Positions 53,581 through 61,565 are shown, counted from the first letter of the stretch. The stretch: 61,565 nucleotides of DNA from Akkermansiaceae bacterium (GCA_903878115.1 CAIRGO010000016.1:1-61565); one strand, 5' to 3'. The notes: generated from the letters alone by a model not told the origin. A program made the numbers and translations.

Positions 53581-54543
53581 TCATAATTCATGTCCTGGTG
53601 GCAGGTGCTTTTCGCAATATTCCATGCCATCGGCAAGGACGCGAAACTCGATATTGGAATTGTTTTTTTCAGTGATGCCGCAGACGTGGCATTGATGCAA
53701 TGCGTTGACTTTTGCGGAAGATATCGCACGTTTGAATTCACTGCGTCGTTTGATTACTTGTGCGCCACCGGACATCATGGCGTTTGTAAATCCGACGGCG
53801 GCTCCCGTAAGAAGACCGAACAAGTGAGCCCAGTTGGCGACGGGGCCTGCCGCGCCTGTGAAACAAATGACGAGCCATACCAGCATCAGAAAAATCGTCT
53901 GCTTTTCTAAGCGGAAATAGGGCGATGGATGATATTTCATGTGCAAGAAAATAAAGCCGAAGAGTCCGTAATTCACACCCGACATACCGCCAAAGCTGGT
54001 GCCGCTGAACAAGGCTTGCGTAAGATTGGATGCCAGCGCCACGCCTAGAACGAGAAGTAGATAGTTCATTGGGCGATAGCGAATTTCCAACAATGATCCT
54101 AAGATCCATAACCAATACATGTTGAAGATGATATGTGCGTAACCAAAGTGGAGAAACATCGGCGTGAACAAGCGCCAAATTTGTCCAGACTTGATATCTT
54201 TCAACGCATCACCGCCACCGCTCGACTTTCTAAGCGCCGCATCAAGTTCGTCCAGATCTTCCATCATTTTCAGATATACTTCGTCTTCTTCTGGGTTTAG
54301 CTGATTGTCATAATTCTGCAATTTACCAAGAATTTCATTATACATCAGACGTTGCTCTTCGCGCTGGGTTTGCGATCGGAAGAACAACGCATCTGCCTTC
54401 GCTGAATCATCTCCGACTTTGGTATAAAAGCTAGTGAGCAAGCTAATCGCCATGAGAAAAAATGTGACAGGCAAATGATTCCAGCTTCGTAAAGGCTGGC
54501 GATGTTTTGCATCGCGGGGATTCGGCGGCAATGATGAGCTCAT
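53581..54543 (-). CDS. Rhomboid-family intramembrane serine protease with C-terminal Cys-rich tail
   Basis: The 320-residue protein has a first membrane helix (about 24-40), a charged 75-residue loop, then the rhomboid core: HIIFN near 137-141, GGMSGVNYGLFG with the catalytic Ser188, and WAHLFGLLTGAAVG with the catalytic His240. Usual rhomboids have no such long first loop. The C-terminal tail has QCHVCGITE and EYCEKHLPPGHEL, which could bind zinc. It should cleave membrane proteins; the substrate is unknown. Its promoter-like elements are seven bases before the ATG. Confidence 0.9.
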   Translation of the reverse strand: MSSSLPPNPRDAKHRQPLRSWNHLPVTFFLMAISLLTSFYTKVGDDSAKADALFFRSQTQREEQRLMYNEILGKLQNYDNQLNPEEDEVYLKMMEDLDELDAALRKSSGGGDALKDIKSGQIWRLFTPMFLHFGYAHIIFNMYWLWILGSLLEIRYRPMNYLLLVLGVALASNLTQALFSGTSFGGMSGVNYGLFGFIFLHMKYHPSPYFRLEKQTIFLMLVWLVICFTGAAGPVANWAHLFGLLTGAAVGFTNAMMSGGAQVIKRRSEFKRAISSAKVNALHQCHVCGITEKNNSNIEFRVLADGMEYCEKHLPPGHEL

Positions 54544-54550
54544 TTTTGAT

Positions 54551-54579
54551 CAATTAAATTGTTAGAAATACATCACCAA
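54551..54579 (-). promoter_or_regulatory. Predicted leaderless promoter of the rhomboid gene
   Basis: On the minus strand TTGGTG (54579-54574), a 17-base spacer and TAATTG (54556-54551) end seven bases before ATG 54543. Both hexamers are imperfect; the position is what matches the other genes. Confidence 0.4.
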
Positions 54580-54655
54580 AAACCTAGTAATGTTCTCTAA
54601 CGCGACGATAGTTTTACGAACTGTGCTGTCGAGATATAATTCTCAGAATCCGCAC

Positions 54656-55393
54656 TTAACGTGCGGGGTTCTCGGCTACAGGTGCTGTTTGCTCGGGAGT
54701 CACAAGTCCTGGTGGTAGTTCCATGATTTGAATGTTGCGAAAATGAATTTCACCACCCTCCGATTCAAGATTGAGATAACCTTTACGTTGCGTGGCTAGA
54801 CTCACGCCGTTGACGACTTTTCCATTGACGGATAGTTTGATCACGCCGTCGATGCAGGTGACCAGATAGGTGTTCCATTGATCGCGAGGCAGGCAGCGAT
54901 TTTCTAACGACATACTGCGTTCACCGCGGGCATTATCTGGTTTCGTCGTCATGCCTAAGGTGCCCCATACTTCGCCGTGCACGAAGGCGATCGGTGCGGG
55001 ATTTCCATTTTTGTCTGGATGGAGTTTTGGATAGTCGATTTCTAGCATTTGCACTTCTACACCTTTAGGCAATGGCCCTCCCTTAGCGGGTGTAGGATCA
55101 CTCCACACAAATACTCCTGAGTTTCCGCCAGGTTCTTTGTGCATCCACTCAATGTGCAGGATGAAATTTTCATATTGTTTTTCTGATCTCATCACTCCGG
55201 TGGGACGTCCGCTGCAAATCAATAATCCATCTTTTACTTTCCAAGTATATGGACTGGTATTGACGTTGACCCAGCCACTGAGATCTTTTCCATTAAACAA
55301 AGAAACCCATTGTGGCAAAGCGGATTGAGCTTTGCTGGACTGGGAAAAATACATCGATAAAGCAATTGTGGAGATGCGTAAAATGTTCGTCAT
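54656..55393 (-). CDS. Secreted DUF1080 (3-keto-disaccharide hydrolase-like) protein
   Basis: The 245-residue protein has a signal peptide ([23 protein letters not shown]) and a single DUF1080 jelly-roll domain: [58 protein letters not shown], and the C-terminal [23 protein letters not shown]1080 proteins are abundant in Verrucomicrobia and Planctomycetes and some hydrolyse 3-keto-glycosides. The protein should be periplasmic or surface-bound. Confidence 0.92.
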   Translation of the reverse strand: MTNILRISTIALSMYFSQSSKAQSALPQWVSLFNGKDLSGWVNVNTSPYTWKVKDGLLICSGRPTGVMRSEKQYENFILHIEWMHKEPGGNSGVFVWSDPTPAKGGPLPKGVEVQMLEIDYPKLHPDKNGNPAPIAFVHGEVWGTLGMTTKPDNARGERSMSLENRCLPRDQWNTYLVTCIDGVIKLSVNGKVVNGVSLATQRKGYLNLESEGGEIHFRNIQIMELPPGLVTPEQTAPVAENPAR

Positions 55394-55486
55394 TCATCAT
55401 CATACGTAATTGGGTTCTGCGATTATTCATTTTTCGTTCTCTGTTTTGCCGATAGTGTCGAAATATAATCACCTCCGAGAATGCCA

Positions 55487-55514
55487 TTGCTAAGCAGATT
55501 ATTCCAAGTATATT
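55487..55514 (+). promoter_or_regulatory. Predicted near-leaderless promoter of the methyltransferase gene at 55523
   Basis: TTGCTA at 55487-55492, 16 bases, and TATATT at 55509-55514 end eight bases before the ATG at 55523. Confidence 0.5.
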
Positions 55515-55522
55515 TTTTCTCG

Positions 55523-56314
55523 ATGAAACGTAACATGTTGCTCGTCACATTATTGCTCATAGCCGTAGGCACGGCTTATCTAATGACGCATCATCAAAAG
55601 GAACCGCCTCCTGAACCAGTCATTGTCGTTGCTCCAATTGCACCCACGGCTGATACCCCAGAAGTGGTGGTAAAAGCGCCAGAATATGTGTTGGCTAATG
55701 GGTCGCCCGATGGGATTGGCAAATTTTATATGGGCCGTGAAATTGCTCATGTCATGGGGCATCCTGCAATTGGATGGTTAGAGCGTGATGAACGCGAGCG
55801 GGAAGAAGCACCCAGCAAGGCTATCGCGGCATTCGATTTACGGCCTACGGATGTGATCGCCGATATCGGTGCTGGCTCTGGGTATTATTCCTTCCGCATG
55901 GCGGAAAAAGTGCCAGAGGGCAAAGTGGTGGCAGTGGATATTCAGCAAGAAATGTTAGATTTTCTCAATGCAAAATCAAAAGAACTGGGCGTGAGTAATG
56001 TTCAGGCTCATTTGGGGGAAATTGATGACATCGCACTAGCGGAAAATACATTGGATGCGGCATTGATGGTGGATGCTTATCATGAATTTTCTCACCCTGC
56101 AGAAATGTTAGCTTCCTTGCATAAAGCACTGAAGCCCGATGGTCGTATCATTTTGTTAGAGTTCCGCGCGGAAGATCCACGAGTGCCGATTAAGCCATTG
56201 CACAAAATGACCGAGGAGCAAGCAGTGAAAGAATATGGTGCCGCGGGTTTCATTTTACAGTCTAACAAAAGGCAACTACCGTGGCAGCACTTTATGGTTT
56301 TTGTAAAAAAGTGA
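55523..56314 (+). CDS. Membrane-anchored or exported SAM-dependent methyltransferase
   Basis: The 263-residue protein starts MKRNMLLVTLLLIAVGTAYLM, a signal anchor, followed by a Pro-rich linker (to about 50). The rest is a class I methyltransferase: VIADIGAGSGYYS (motif I, about 112-123), GKVVAVDIQ (motif II acidic Asp), LDAALMVDAYHEFSHP and PDGRIILLEFRAED. The GIGKFYMGREIAHVMGHPAIGWLERDERE block before motif I is typical of this family, which is often exported in PVC bacteria. SAM is not known in the periplasm, so either it is anchored facing the cytoplasm or it has lost methyl transfer. The chosen ATG is supported by the promoter; an earlier ATG at 55481 is possible. Confidence 0.83.
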   Translation: MKRNMLLVTLLLIAVGTAYLMTHHQKEPPPEPVIVVAPIAPTADTPEVVVKAPEYVLANGSPDGIGKFYMGREIAHVMGHPAIGWLERDEREREEAPSKAIAAFDLRPTDVIADIGAGSGYYSFRMAEKVPEGKVVAVDIQQEMLDFLNAKSKELGVSNVQAHLGEIDDIALAENTLDAALMVDAYHEFSHPAEMLASLHKALKPDGRIILLEFRAEDPRVPIKPLHKMTEEQAVKEYGAAGFILQSNKRQLPWQHFMVFVKK

Positions 56315-56363
56315 AGTGACCCTCATCGATTGAGCGCGATCAACTGCAATTTCATCTATTTGA

Positions 56364-56392
56364 TTGACTCGGATGCTGGCATTGAGTATGGA
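56364..56392 (+). promoter_or_regulatory. Predicted leaderless promoter of the GC-rich operon
   Basis: TTGACT at 56364-56369, 17 bases, and TATGGA at 56387-56392 end seven bases before ATG 56400. The elements match the local pattern even though the operon has a different base composition. Confidence 0.5.
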
Positions 56393-56399
56393 TCTTTCA

Positions 56400-56858
56400 A
56401 TGAATAGTGCGAATGCCATAGGGGAGAAGACGCATTCCCCATCCAAAGATCGAGCACCCAGCGCATGGATCACTTTCCTTGCGCATTTCCTCATCATCCT
56501 TTCCGCATGGACGCTGGTGATCAAATACATTTTTCCTATCGCTCATTCCGCCGTCTTCGGTCTGCCGCTGACGACTCACATTGCCTGGGATCTCTGGCCG
56601 GTCGCCCACGTGTGGCTCGCTTGGGTTTTGTTGCGATGGAAACCCTACACCGCTTGGCTCGCCATCTTGATGTCCGCCGTAGAGATTGTGATTATCGTCA
56701 CGCTGTTTTATCGTTTCCTCAGTTCACCAGAACCTGAGTGGACGATTTGGCGGACGAACTGGTTCATCAACAAGGTCTTCGTTCTCTCCTGCTTTATTCT
56801 CATCCTCGGCACCTTCGTTTTGCCCCGTAAAAAAACAACAACCGCATCAATACCATGA
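56400..56858 (+). CDS. Four-helix membrane protein, first gene of a GC-rich operon
   Basis: The 152-residue protein has about four membrane helices (ITFLAHFLIILSAWTLVIKY, WDLWPVAHVWLAWVLL, AWLAILMSAVEIVIIVTLF, KVFVLSCFILILGTFVL) after a polar 25-residue N-terminus. No family is recognised. The frame is open from 56364 but the promoter and helix position support ATG 56400. Its TGA overlaps the next ATG (ATGA), so translation is coupled to the aldo/keto reductase. GC content here is clearly above that of the flanks. Confidence 0.7.
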   Translation: MNSANAIGEKTHSPSKDRAPSAWITFLAHFLIILSAWTLVIKYIFPIAHSAVFGLPLTTHIAWDLWPVAHVWLAWVLLRWKPYTAWLAILMSAVEIVIIVTLFYRFLSSPEPEWTIWRTNWFINKVFVLSCFILILGTFVLPRKKTTTASIP

Positions 56859-57775
56859 ATCGCAGACACACACTCAAACTTCTTAGCAGCGGAGCCACCG
56901 CGCTGGCCCTATCGCCCACAACCGTTCTCGCGCAAGAGGCGAAAGGAGCCATGAAAAAAATTCTATCCTCTAGCGAAGAGATTCCTGTGATCGGCATGGG
57001 CACATGGCGAACCTTCAATGTCGGCAGTGATACCGTCCTGCGCGACCGCTGCGCGGAAGTCCTCAAAACCTTTTTCGACAACGGCGGGAGCATGATCGAT
57101 AACTCGCCGATGTATGGCTCCGCCCGCGAAGTGGTTGGTTACGCGCTGAAGAAAATCGGCATTCCTAAGAACCTTTTCTCTGCCGAGAAAATCTTCAGCG
57201 AGGACGGCACTGCAACTCGTAAGCAGACCGCCGAGTCGGCTGGGTTGTGGGGTGTGAAGAGCTTCGACCTCATGCAGATCCACAATCTCGTGGCATGGCA
57301 GGAGCACCTCGCCACTCTGCGAAAAATGAAGGATGAGGGCGTGATTCGTTATCTCGGCATCACCACCTCCCACGGCAGACGGCATGAGGATGTGGAAAAA
57401 ATCATGAAGAGTGAGCCTCTTGATTTTGTACAACTCACCTACAACATTACCAACCGCGAGGTCGAAGAACGATTGCTCTCTGTTGCGGCGGAAAAGGGCA
57501 TCGCGATCATCGCGAACCGACCTTTTGATGGGGCTGAGCTCTTCAAGCTCGTGCAATCGAAAAACGCCAAACTCCCCGAATATGCGGCGGAAATTGGCTG
57601 CACAACATGGGCCGCATTTTTCCTTAAGTTCATCGTCTCACACCCCGCCGTCACCTGCGCCATACCAGCCACCAGCAAGGTTGCCCACATGCAGGAAAAC
57701 ATGGCCGCTCGCCTCGGCACGATGCCAGATCAGGAAACTCGCAAGCGCATGATCGAGACGATCACGAAACTATGA
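56855..57775 (+). CDS. Tat-exported aldo/keto reductase
   Basis: The 306-residue protein starts MNRRHTLKLLSSGATALALS, a twin-arginine signal with cleavage near VLAQEA. The enzyme has the aldo/keto reductase tetrad: Asp82 and Tyr87 in MIDNSPMYGSA, Lys112 in SAEKIF and His143 in MQIHN. NAD(P)H would be needed, which is unusual outside the cytoplasm unless cofactor is bound before Tat export. It overlaps the upstream membrane protein gene and the downstream DUF6064-like gene by ATGA junctions. Many similar Tat-AKRs exist in bacteria; their substrates are unknown. Confidence 0.9.
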   Translation: MNRRHTLKLLSSGATALALSPTTVLAQEAKGAMKKILSSSEEIPVIGMGTWRTFNVGSDTVLRDRCAEVLKTFFDNGGSMIDNSPMYGSAREVVGYALKKIGIPKNLFSAEKIFSEDGTATRKQTAESAGLWGVKSFDLMQIHNLVAWQEHLATLRKMKDEGVIRYLGITTSHGRRHEDVEKIMKSEPLDFVQLTYNITNREVEERLLSVAAEKGIAIIANRPFDGAELFKLVQSKNAKLPEYAAEIGCTTWAAFFLKFIVSHPAVTCAIPATSKVAHMQENMAARLGTMPDQETRKRMIETITKL

Positions 57776-58446
57776 TCGATAACATCAGCAGCTATTCGGT
57801 CAAAAATTTCATCCCTTTCGAAGATGAGGTGTATTTTCGGCTCTTCGAACGACATTTCGAGAAATGGTGGCCCGTGCATCCGCTGATGCTCGTGCTCGGC
57901 GTGATCATCCTCGTGCTCGCATGGCTGGGAAAATCGCGCGCGCTTGCTGTTGCCCTCGCCGTGCCGATTGCCTTCTGTGCGGTCAGTTTCCACTTCCAAC
58001 TCTATGCCGAGCTAACACCCTTGGGGAAATACTTCGGCTGGGCCTTTCTCATCGAGGCCACGCTCATCTTTCTATGGGGCTTCGCGGGAAAGCCGTTCGG
58101 AAAATTTCGCCCCACCATACACGCGATCATCGGATTCGCGATGGCGGTCTTTGGTCTCGCGGTCTATCCCTTCCTCGCCCTCGATGCCGAGCGGAAATTG
58201 ACAGGAGCCGAATACCTTGGCATGTCGCCCGATCCCACCATCTGCTTCGTGCTCGGCATCTTCTTGATGTCGAAAAGGCCGCTATGGTTTCTCCTGCTTT
58301 TTCCCATTCCTTTCCTCTGGGCCGCCGCCACCGCAGGAACAATCGATGCCCTTGGAGCGCCCATGGCCATGACGCTTCCCGCCGTCTCTGCCATTGCATT
58401 CATCGTCGCGATTGCGTGGAAATGGCTTTTGCCAAAAGACTCCTAA
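57772..58446 (+). CDS. DUF6064-like multi-helix membrane protein
   Basis: The 224-residue protein has an N-terminal amphipathic segment (FIPFEDEVYFRLFERHFEKWW) and about seven membrane helices. The pattern with NFIPF and a WP at the first helix resembles the DUF6064 family. The function is unknown. Its start overlaps the aldo/keto reductase stop (ATGA), completing a three-gene coupled operon. GC is about 58% in a sampled 60 bases, compared with about 48% upstream. Confidence 0.75.
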   Translation: MIDNISSYSVKNFIPFEDEVYFRLFERHFEKWWPVHPLMLVLGVIILVLAWLGKSRALAVALAVPIAFCAVSFHFQLYAELTPLGKYFGWAFLIEATLIFLWGFAGKPFGKFRPTIHAIIGFAMAVFGLAVYPFLALDAERKLTGAEYLGMSPDPTICFVLGIFLMSKRPLWFLLLFPIPFLWAAATAGTIDALGAPMAMTLPAVSAIAFIVAIAWKWLLPKDS

Positions 58447-58458
58447 AGGAACCATAGT

Positions 58459-59211
58459 CTACATGTTGCTTAGCGAATCTTCGCCACATCCAATCCACGC
58501 CAGGAACTCATGGTTGCCATCAGTTCCGGTGATGGGGGAGTTGATCAGGCCTTTCCAAGTTTTTCCGCATTCTTCGACGACGAAGTGATGAATTTTATCG
58601 ACAGCTTTTTGTCGCAATGCTTCATCGCGCACGATGCCGCCTTTGCTGATGTCGCTGCGTTCGAGTTCAAATTGCGGTTTGATCAAACAGATCACTTGTC
58701 CTTCTGGTTTGAGCACACGAAAAACAGCGGGTAAAACTTTCGTCAGTGAGATGAATGATAAATCCATCACAGCGAGATCAATTGGTTCGCCGATATCGTG
58801 TGGTTCCATGTAACGGGCATTGAATTTTTCTTTTACCACTACACGTGGATCACTACGAATTTTCCACGCCAGTTGGTTGGTGCCCACATCGATCGCATGC
58901 ACTTTTTCGGCACCGCGTTGCAGTAGGCAATCGGTAAAACCACCAGTGGAGGCTCCAATATCCGCACAAATCAATCCGGTGACGTCGACCGCAAATCCAT
59001 CCAAGGCACCTTCCATCTTCAGCCCACCACGGCCTACGTATTTGAGTTTTTCCTTAACCTCTAGCGGAGCATCACTCTCTAACGAAACGCTAGGCTTTTC
59101 GATCAATCGATCACCACTGCGCACTTCACCTGCGAGAACGAGACGTTTCGCTTGTTCGCGTGATTCACATAAACCACGCGCCACTAGCAAGGCATCCACT
59201 CTTTCTTTCAT
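58459..59211 (-). CDS. tlyA: TlyA-family rRNA (cytidine-2'-O)-methyltransferase/hemolysin-like protein
   Basis: The 250-residue protein has an N-terminal S4 RNA-binding domain (MKERVDALLVARGLCESREQ, then KRLVLAGEV) and an FtsJ-like methyltransferase: VGRGGLKMEGAL, CADIGASTGGFTDCLL (84-96), VHAIDVGTNQL, LAVMDLSFISL, and ICLIKPQFELER. Members methylate 16S/23S rRNA in some bacteria and were first described as hemolysins. It is convergent with the GC-rich operon. The stop is TAG. Confidence 0.94.
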   Translation of the reverse strand: MKERVDALLVARGLCESREQAKRLVLAGEVRSGDRLIEKPSVSLESDAPLEVKEKLKYVGRGGLKMEGALDGFAVDVTGLICADIGASTGGFTDCLLQRGAEKVHAIDVGTNQLAWKIRSDPRVVVKEKFNARYMEPHDIGEPIDLAVMDLSFISLTKVLPAVFRVLKPEGQVICLIKPQFELERSDISKGGIVRDEALRQKAVDKIHHFVVEECGKTWKGLINSPITGTDGNHEFLAWIGCGEDSLSNM

Positions 59212-59284
59212 CGGCGTGAGTGAAACATAGCAGGGGAGAGAAAGCGAGAGTGATTTCTTAGCTGATGGTTTCTAGCAAGTGTAA

Positions 59285-61291
59285 TTACTCGATCACGATT
59301 TCGTGGATGATGAGCCAGTATTTCTGGGGAGCTGTGACAAGGATACGAACTGCTTTCGTTCCTGTCGGAATTTTTCCGCTGGCTTTACCTTCGGTAAAAT
59401 TACCGATATTTTTCCATTCCTTGCCATCCACTGATGACTGCAAATTTCCTTGTTCTAAACGATCACCATTGGCACTGGCTTTGCCGCCGGTTTGCACGGT
59501 AACGGTCGATTCTTTGGCGATGGGTGATGCTAGTTTTAAGGTAACATGATCATCTTTCTTCAGTTCACGCGCTGCCCAGAAAAATGTTTCTGCTTTGCCA
59601 TCAAATGCAAATTCGATCGCGTGACCATCGTGAACATTGAGTGATGTTTCGATCTTGCTACCATCTTTGGTTTCTTTTTTTGGAGGGTCGTTTGGTGTAG
59701 CGCGATTGATTCCTGCTGCATCGTAGTGTTTCATCACGCCATTAAGACGTGCGCGGAAATCAGGATAATTTTTCTGTGCCGTCGGTAACCAAGCAATTTC
59801 TGCGAGAGCAGCGATTCGAGGGAATGCCATGTATTCGACTTTTTTCCAGTCCTTCATGTATTCGGTCCAGAGTTGCGCCTGCACACCAAGGATACGTTTG
59901 CGTTCATCATCGTTACGTCCAATCGACGCGGGGTCATAGTTGTATAGTTTTTCCACGGTGAGAAATCCACCGATGGCTTCATATTCCGCACCTTTTGCTA
60001 ACTCCACAGAGGCGGGATGTTGGTAATGGTCGAGGTAGGCATAGGCATTCGGCGCCATGACTACGGTGTTGCCTTTATCGAGCGCATGGTGAGCCCAGTT
60101 TACATCACGCCATACCATCATCGTGGCGGATTTCGGCAGACCACCTTCTTGAATTTCGTCCCAGCCGATGAGGTTACGCTTCTTCGATGCGAGAAATTTT
60201 TCGATTCGTCCGATGAAATAACTTTGCAACTCGTCGGCATTTTTCAGGCCTTCGCGCGTCATGACTTCTTTGGCAAATTTCGATTGATTCCACTGGTTTT
60301 TTGGCGCTTCGTCGCCGCCGATGTGGATGAAACGAGAGGGGAAAAGTTCGCATACTTCAGTGAGAACATTTTCCAAAAAGGTAAACGTTTCTTCCTTTGG
60401 TGCAAAGGTATAGGGATGAACTCCCCAGCGAGTCATGACCTTAGGGGCATAACCTGGAACATCAGTATTTCCGAGTTCTGGATAGGCAGCGATGGCTGCG
60501 GCGGCATGGCCAGGCAATTCGATTTCAGGGACAATTGTGACATGGCGTTTCGTGGCATAGGCGACCAGATCTTTGATCTGTTCTTGGGTGTAAAATCCGC
60601 CATAACGTTTACCGTCGTCGCTATTGCGATTTCCATAGGGCGGCGACGACGCGCGGAAGCCGCCGACTTCTGTTAGCTTCGGATATTTTTTGATCTCAAT
60701 GCGCCATCCTTGATCTTCGGTGAGATGCCAATGAAATACATTGAGTTTGTGGAATGCCATTTGATCGATGAATTTTTTCAAATCCTCGATTGGAAAAAAA
60801 TGTCGCCCACAGTCCAAATGCATACCGCGCCATCCGAATTCAGGCTCGTCTGAAATGGCCAGCGCCGGAATGGCCGCAGATGCCTGTTTCATCGGCAAAT
60901 CAGCCGGCAATAATTGCATCAATGTTTGCATGCCCCAGAAAGCACCTTCGGCATCTTTGCCGATGATTTTTATGCCCCGTGGTGTAACACTAAGTTGATA
61001 GCCGCCCGCCTTGAGTGGTAGAGTTTCATCGATGTCTAGCGCCACTTCCGATTGTAGCATGATCTTCAGTTCTTCAGCGACTGCTTTCGTTTTTTGCCCC
61101 GTCAAACTCCCGAATTGCGCGCTCAGTAATTCCGCTTCCCCAGTAAGTTTTCGATCAAAACGAATTGCCGTTGTGGCGCTGAACGCAAATGAGCCTTCTT
61201 GCGCTTGCATCGATTTTGGTTTGGGAATCAGTGGCAGGGACTGACCAAAAACCGTTCCAACAAGCATCGATAATATAATTGTATTTTTCAT
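59285..61291 (-). CDS. Secreted beta-N-acetylhexosaminidase (GH20)
   Basis: The 668-residue protein starts MKNTIILSMLVGTVFGQSLP at ATG 61291; the frame extends upstream to 61354 without a signal. It has an N-terminal GH20b domain (to about 130), then the GH20 catalytic barrel with FGWRGMHLDCGRHFF, the DE catalytic pair in HIGGDEAPKNQW (about 322-333) and DEIQEGG. The C-terminus, after about 540, is a beta-rich module with sequence like F5/8 type C carbohydrate-binding domains. It removes terminal GlcNAc or GalNAc in the periplasm or outside. TTGCAA-17-TAGTAA upstream could be the promoter. Confidence 0.94.
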   Translation of the reverse strand: MKNTIILSMLVGTVFGQSLPLIPKPKSMQAQEGSFAFSATTAIRFDRKLTGEAELLSAQFGSLTGQKTKAVAEELKIMLQSEVALDIDETLPLKAGGYQLSVTPRGIKIIGKDAEGAFWGMQTLMQLLPADLPMKQASAAIPALAISDEPEFGWRGMHLDCGRHFFPIEDLKKFIDQMAFHKLNVFHWHLTEDQGWRIEIKKYPKLTEVGGFRASSPPYGNRNSDDGKRYGGFYTQEQIKDLVAYATKRHVTIVPEIELPGHAAAAIAAYPELGNTDVPGYAPKVMTRWGVHPYTFAPKEETFTFLENVLTEVCELFPSRFIHIGGDEAPKNQWNQSKFAKEVMTREGLKNADELQSYFIGRIEKFLASKKRNLIGWDEIQEGGLPKSATMMVWRDVNWAHHALDKGNTVVMAPNAYAYLDHYQHPASVELAKGAEYEAIGGFLTVEKLYNYDPASIGRNDDERKRILGVQAQLWTEYMKDWKKVEYMAFPRIAALAEIAWLPTAQKNYPDFRARLNGVMKHYDAAGINRATPNDPPKKETKDGSKIETSLNVHDGHAIEFAFDGKAETFFWAARELKKDDHVTLKLASPIAKESTVTVQTGGKASANGDRLEQGNLQSSVDGKEWKNIGNFTEGKASGKIPTGTKAVRILVTAPQKYWLIIHEIVIE

Positions 61292-61417
61292 GTGTACAGA
61301 AATATTACTATCGCACGCGTGGTAACTTTGCAAATAGAAATTGGGAAAACTCAAAAGGTGCGGAGAACTTGTTTCGCCAGTATCTCCATAATTTCTCCAA
61401 AATGGACCGATGCACTC

Positions 61418-61446
61418 TTGCGCAAAGTCCTGTGCTCCGCTACATC
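61418..61446 (+). promoter_or_regulatory. Predicted leaderless promoter of holA
   Basis: TTGCGC at 61418-61423, 17 bases, and TACATC at 61441-61446 end six bases before the GTG at 61453. The position supports GTG as the start codon. Confidence 0.45.
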
Positions 61447-61452
61447 ATCCCT

Positions 61453-61565
61453 GTGGCCGCGAAGAAAACAACTAGCAGTTCTCGGATTTATGTCGTTGTC
61501 GGAACCGACGATGGACAAGTGCGTGAAGAAGCGTTGAAGTTGTGGAATGATCTCACCAAGGGAGT
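61453..61565 (+). CDS. holA: Probable DNA polymerase III delta subunit, 5' end only
   Basis: The frame is open from GTG 61453 to the window edge and encodes AAKKTTSSSRIYVVVGTDDG, then QVREEALKLWNDL. This short N-terminus resembles the start of clamp-loader delta subunits (a basic leader, then a VxGxDxxxV pattern), but it is only 37 residues. The same frame is open upstream from an ATG at 61402, which is an alternative start. HolA is part of the clamp loader. The identification is tentative because the gene is cut by the window edge. Confidence 0.5.
   Translation, partial: MAAKKTTSSSRIYVVVGTDDGQVREEALKLWNDLTKG

Overview
The window looks like chromosomal core plus accessory DNA from a verrucomicrobial (PVC-group) bacterium of roughly 48% GC. 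This is inferred from the gene mix: a MoxR/DUF58/BatA-type operon, a secreted sulfatase and GH20 hexosaminidase, a DUF1080 protein, a VIT protein with a PEP-CTERM tail, a ResB/CcsA cytochrome c system, several GYF_2 (DUF4339) membrane proteins and Tat-type signals on enzymes that are usually cytoplasmic. No rRNA, prophage, insertion sequence or CRISPR array was seen. The genus cannot be fixed from the sequence alone.

Layout. 1-3.6 kb: tRNA-Ser(CGA), an SDR epimerase, rplT and rpmI (without infC), rsfS, an interrupted lipoprotein gene and pdxH. 3.6-9.9 kb: four-gene minus-strand operon moxR, DUF58, BatA/VWA, VWA/amidotransferase-like protein. 10-18.4 kb: exported metallophosphatase, topoisomerase III with a Lys/Ala repeat tail, purQ, a repeat protein, purK and purE. 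18.5-23.2 kb: a giant secreted subtilase. 23.2-26 kb: a copper cassette whose central gene fuses a multicopper oxidase to a CopB-like outer-membrane barrel, flanked by two small Cys-rich lipoprotein genes, one carrying an in-frame amber codon. 26.1-27.7 kb: GYF_2 and DUF2752 membrane proteins. 27.7-32.6 kb: lipoprotein, ResB, CcsA and a degenerate M28-like protein. 32.7-38.6 kb: tRNA-Ala(GGC), rpsN, an FmdB-type zinc ribbon, a CNNM/CorC transporter, a GYF_2 protein, metX, an Rrf2 regulator and cysE. 38.6-42.5 kb: tpiA, pgk, a thioredoxin-like protein and yebC. 42.6-50.6 kb: sulfatase, PadR plus a VIT/PEP-CTERM protein, an esterase, a TIM-barrel protein and a decayed pseudogene. 50.7-61.5 kb: pabB, a Tat-exported aminotransferase, rhomboid protease, DUF1080, an exported methyltransferase, a GC-rich three-gene unit (membrane protein, Tat aldo/keto reductase, DUF6064-like protein), tlyA, GH20 and the 5' end of a probable holA.

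How genes work together. Purine synthesis (purQ, purEK), sulfur amino acid supply (metX, cysE, CymR-like Rrf2), lower glycolysis (pgk-tpiA), cofactor synthesis (pdxH, pabB), cytochrome c maturation and copper handling are each represented by adjacent genes. A repeated pattern is the promoter position: at least eleven genes have a TTG-type -35 hexamer 34-37 bases before the start codon and a -10-like hexamer that ends only 5-9 bases before it. This predicts leaderless mRNAs and was used to choose some starts. Three genes are broken by in-frame stops or frameshifts (2419-2886, 25615-25986, 49642-50616). All functional calls come from motif recognition by eye, without database searches.
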